Assembly (NCBI GenBank): GCA_016927475.1
Contig: JAFGMO010000028.1
Span: 123,096 to 187,095 of the forward strand
Source of the DNA: Candidatus Aminicenantota bacterium
Lineage (GTDB): Bacteria > Acidobacteriota > Aminicenantia > Aminicenantales > Aminicenantaceae
DNA length: 64,000 nt
Direction: 5' to 3'
Below the pieces are notes generated by a model that saw only the letters and a program-made list of their open reading frames with translations, ran no database searches and had not been told where the DNA came from. The position numbers and the translations under genes were made by a program. How positions within the stretch are numbered: position 1 is the stretch's first letter; every line of letters begins with the position of its first letter. Positions 61,292 to 64,000 of this stretch are shown here, piece by piece.

Positions 61292-63873
61292 CACCCGACG
61301 GAAGAAGACCTCCACGCTTGGGAGAAAAACTTTTTTCCTTCTTATACAAAGATGACCTCCTTCAGGAAAAACTCGGAGACCTCGAAGAACTCTTCAGCAT
61401 CAGAACACAAAAGTGGGGAAAAATCCGTGCGTCTTTATGGTACTTCAGTTTAATCTTCAGGCTTTTCCTGTCCGGACTGCAATGTTCCATTTACTGGAGT
61501 TTAAACATGTTCAAAAATTATCTGACAACTTCCTGGCGGAATTTGAAAAAACACAAGGGATATTCGTTGATCAATATCCTGGGATTGAGTATCGGTCTAG
61601 CGTCTTTTATGCTCATTTTCACCTGGGTTCTTCATGAGTTAAATTATGACAGGTTCCACGAAAAAGCCGATAATATTTACCGCGTTGTCGAGAAGAGGAA
61701 CTTTCCGGATATGGTGAAATACAGCGTCTGGACACCTGGTTTATTAGCAGGAGAGCTAAAAAAAAGTTATCCCGAAGTTTTAGAGGCGGTACGTACAGGC
61801 TGGACAGGACGGCGTATCATCCGCGCCGAAAAGATGAAATTTTATGAGAACGGCATTTTAACCGTGGATCCGTCTTTTTTTCGTGTGTTTGACTTTCCTT
61901 TTATCCAGGGGGATCCGGATACGGCGCTCCAAGATCCCTTTTCCGCCGTGATCACGGAAACAACGGCAAAAAAATATTTCGGAGAAGAATCACCCATCGG
62001 AAAAAGCCTGAATCTGGATAACAAATATGATTTAACGGTCACAGGAATCATTCACAACGCTCCTTCGGCCTCTCACATCCAATTCGATATTGTTGTTCCA
62101 TTTTACATGGTTCGGAAACTCGGCTGGAAGACGGATGTCTGGGACTTCAGCATGGCCTCGACCTATGTCCTTCTGGAAAAAAAGACTCCCCTCCAGGAAT
62201 TCGAAAACAAGATAGCCGGTGTGGTCAAAAACCACAACCCAGATTCCAATACAACCTTGTTCCTACAGCCTCTAACCCGTATCTGGCTTTTTTCATCATT
62301 CGCCGAGAACGGAGAAGAAAGCCGTATTTTTTATGTCTCTCTTTTTTCATTTGTCGTACTGCTTATCCTCTTCATGGCCTGTGTGAATTTCACGAACCTG
62401 ACAACGGCCCGGGCTGAAACACGGGCCAAGGAGATCGGTCTGCGCAAAGTTTTGGGGGCTGAACGAAAACAGCTTATCAAGCAATTTTTGACCGAATCCG
62501 TATTTTTCGCCTTTGCAGCCCTTTTATGCGCGTCTTTTTTAATTGGACTTTTTCTTCCCAAATTCAACAAAATAACCGGGGAAATTTTCTCAGTCTCTGA
62601 TTTTTTCAATATAAAGATGATTCTCTGGATTTCGATCGCCGCCCTTTTCACGGGAATATTTTCAGGAAGCTATCCGTCCCTTGTTCTTTCCGCCCTCCGT
62701 CCCTCCAATATCCTTAAAAGCCCCGAGACTACAGGAATCCGAAGAAACCTTATGCGCCGGATATTGGTTATCACCCAAACGAGTATATCTCTTATTCTCA
62801 TTATCGTTTCCATCTTCATATACCGGCAGGTACATTTTCTCAAAAGCAAAGATCTGGGATTTGATAAAGACCATGTTCTTACCATTCCCCTCGGCATATC
62901 CAACACAACAAACAGCTCAATATACAAGGCGCTCAAAAAAGAACTCTCTCAATATCAGGGAGTTCAAAGCATAAGCGCTTCTTTTTCCTACCCGACATCC
63001 TTCGCCACACCAGCCAGTGACGTTTTTTTTAAAGGCAAAAAACTGGATGCCGTCGTTCCTCTCGGCATCACTTCATTTGATTTTGATTTTATCGAAACCA
63101 TGAAAATACCCATCGTTGAAGGACGCAGTTTTTCCCGGCTTTTCGGTGATGAACGCGGCCATCTAATCGTCAATAAGGCCTTCGAAAAATTCCTGGGAGT
63201 CGATTCCGCCGTCGGAGAAGTCCTTCATATCGGGGAAAATTACCAGGGAATGATCATCGGAGTGACCGACGATTTCCATCTGGAATCCGTAGCAGGTTCT
63301 CTGATCAGCCCGCTTATCATGTTTTGTAATCCCAATATCAACACCATCGTCATTCGAACAAATCCGGAAAACATCAAAAACACCTTGGCCATTATCGAAG
63401 AAAGCTGGCAAAATCTTTTCCCCCATCTTCCTTTTTCCTTTAACTTTCTCGACGAAGAATTCTCCGCCCTTTACAAAAGCATTGAAAACTTGGGTGTCAC
63501 CTTGACCTATTTTACCATTCTGGCCGTCATGATCGCCTGCTTGGGGCTTTTAGGACTGGCTGCTTTCTCCGCTCAAAAACGGACCAAAGAAATCGGCATT
63601 CGCAAAGTCCTCGGCTGCTCTGTCCCCAAACTGGTCTTTTTTCTCTGCCGCGACTTTTTAACGCCCGTTTTGCTGGCAAACATCGTTGCCTGGCCCGCCG
63701 CCTGGATTTTTCTGCGGAAGTGGCTCCAGAATTATCCCTACAGGGTGGAGATATCCTTATTCACATTTTTCCTGGCTGGAGTGTTGGCTGCGGCGGCCGC
63801 CTTTCTAACCGTCAGCATACAGACCGTGAAAGCAGCTACAGCCGATCCCGTACGCTCTTTGAGATATGAATAA
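61288..63873 (+). CDS. FtsX/MacB-like ABC transporter permease with N-terminal permease prefix domain
   Basis: 861 aa; LGEKLFSFLYKDDLLQEKLGDLEELFSIR prefix; YLTTSWRNLKKHKGYSLINILGLSIGLASFMLI; C-terminal RTKEIGIRKVLGCSVPKLV. Confidence 0.92.
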   Translation: MTPDGRRPPRLGEKLFSFLYKDDLLQEKLGDLEELFSIRTQKWGKIRASLWYFSLIFRLFLSGLQCSIYWSLNMFKNYLTTSWRNLKKHKGYSLINILGLSIGLASFMLIFTWVLHELNYDRFHEKADNIYRVVEKRNFPDMVKYSVWTPGLLAGELKKSYPEVLEAVRTGWTGRRIIRAEKMKFYENGILTVDPSFFRVFDFPFIQGDPDTALQDPFSAVITETTAKKYFGEESPIGKSLNLDNKYDLTVTGIIHNAPSASHIQFDIVVPFYMVRKLGWKTDVWDFSMASTYVLLEKKTPLQEFENKIAGVVKNHNPDSNTTLFLQPLTRIWLFSSFAENGEESRIFYVSLFSFVVLLILFMACVNFTNLTTARAETRAKEIGLRKVLGAERKQLIKQFLTESVFFAFAALLCASFLIGLFLPKFNKITGEIFSVSDFFNIKMILWISIAALFTGIFSGSYPSLVLSALRPSNILKSPETTGIRRNLMRRILVITQTSISLILIIVSIFIYRQVHFLKSKDLGFDKDHVLTIPLGISNTTNSSIYKALKKELSQYQGVQSISASFSYPTSFATPASDVFFKGKKLDAVVPLGITSFDFDFIETMKIPIVEGRSFSRLFGDERGHLIVNKAFEKFLGVDSAVGEVLHIGENYQGMIIGVTDDFHLESVAGSLISPLIMFCNPNINTIVIRTNPENIKNTLAIIEESWQNLFPHLPFSFNFLDEEFSALYKSIENLGVTLTYFTILAVMIACLGLLGLAAFSAQKRTKEIGIRKVLGCSVPKLVFFLCRDFLTPVLLANIVAWPAAWIFLRKWLQNYPYRVEISLFTFFLAGVLAAAAAFLTVSIQTVKAATADPVRSLRYE

Positions 63874-63879
63874 CACAGG
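63864..63879. repeat. Repeat-family end fragment containing the permease stop codon
   Basis: atatgaaTAAcacagg vs family end tatgaataatacagg. Confidence 0.55.
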
Positions 63880-63883
63880 CCAG

Positions 63884-64000
63884 CCTGGATTATTCATAAA
63901 TTTGGCCGACATTAACAGAGAATTTCAATATTATGTGTCATTTAATGGTGATTTTAGGTAAAAGTGGCAATGAAACATTTTCCATGACCGTTTTCAAGAA
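63884..64000 (-). repeat. Dispersed intergenic repeat, copy G (reverse orientation, truncated by window end)
   Basis: cctggattattcataaatttggccgacattaacagagaatttcaatattatgtgtcatttaatggtgattttaggtaaaa...acattttccatg..cgttttcaagaa. Confidence 0.85.

Noticed and set aside
1-64000. CRISPR array
   Set aside because: No short direct repeats at regular spacing; the repeats found are long, dispersed and intergenic
1-64000. rRNA or tRNA genes
   Set aside because: No rRNA-like stretch or convincing tRNA cloverleaf recognised by eye; a tRNAscan/Infernal run would be needed to exclude a tRNA

Overview
This is a bacterial chromosomal window with dense housekeeping gene content. I found no rRNA, tRNA or CRISPR array. 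Order along the window: end of a glycosyltransferase gene; OPT transporter + CstA; ExbD; a thioredoxin-like protein; acyl-CoA dehydrogenase; TIGR03960-type radical SAM protein; the mreB-mreC-mreD-mrdA-rodA cell-shape operon; a second OPT transporter with a PqqD-like protein; def-fmt; M23 peptidase; a B12-binding domain protein; a TCA block (acnB, mdh, fumarase beta subunit, sucC, sucD); M14 peptidase; a ChaN-PDZ protein; an EF-G paralogue; ileS-lspA-lgt-rluD; nadB and nadC; TldD and C69 peptidases; a caspase-like surface protein; an operon of three alkaline-phosphatase-superfamily proteins; and a PadR/ABC-permease pair. Three observations stand out. (1) A dispersed intergenic repeat family of about 200-270 bp, with shorter derivatives, recurs at about eight loci. 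Its ends are self-complementary and covary within copies, it has an internal hairpin, and it keeps a fixed polarity just after stop codons; in two places it appears to supply the stop codon. (2) A tightly coupled operon holds three divergent AP-superfamily phosphodiesterase-like proteins, a 63-aa ribbon-helix-helix-like protein and an Oxa1/EMC3-like membrane protein. (3) A secreted caspase-like protein carries a long C-terminal array of about 15-aa GxQ.AG..N repeats. Family assignments come from reading motifs in the translations; no database search was run.
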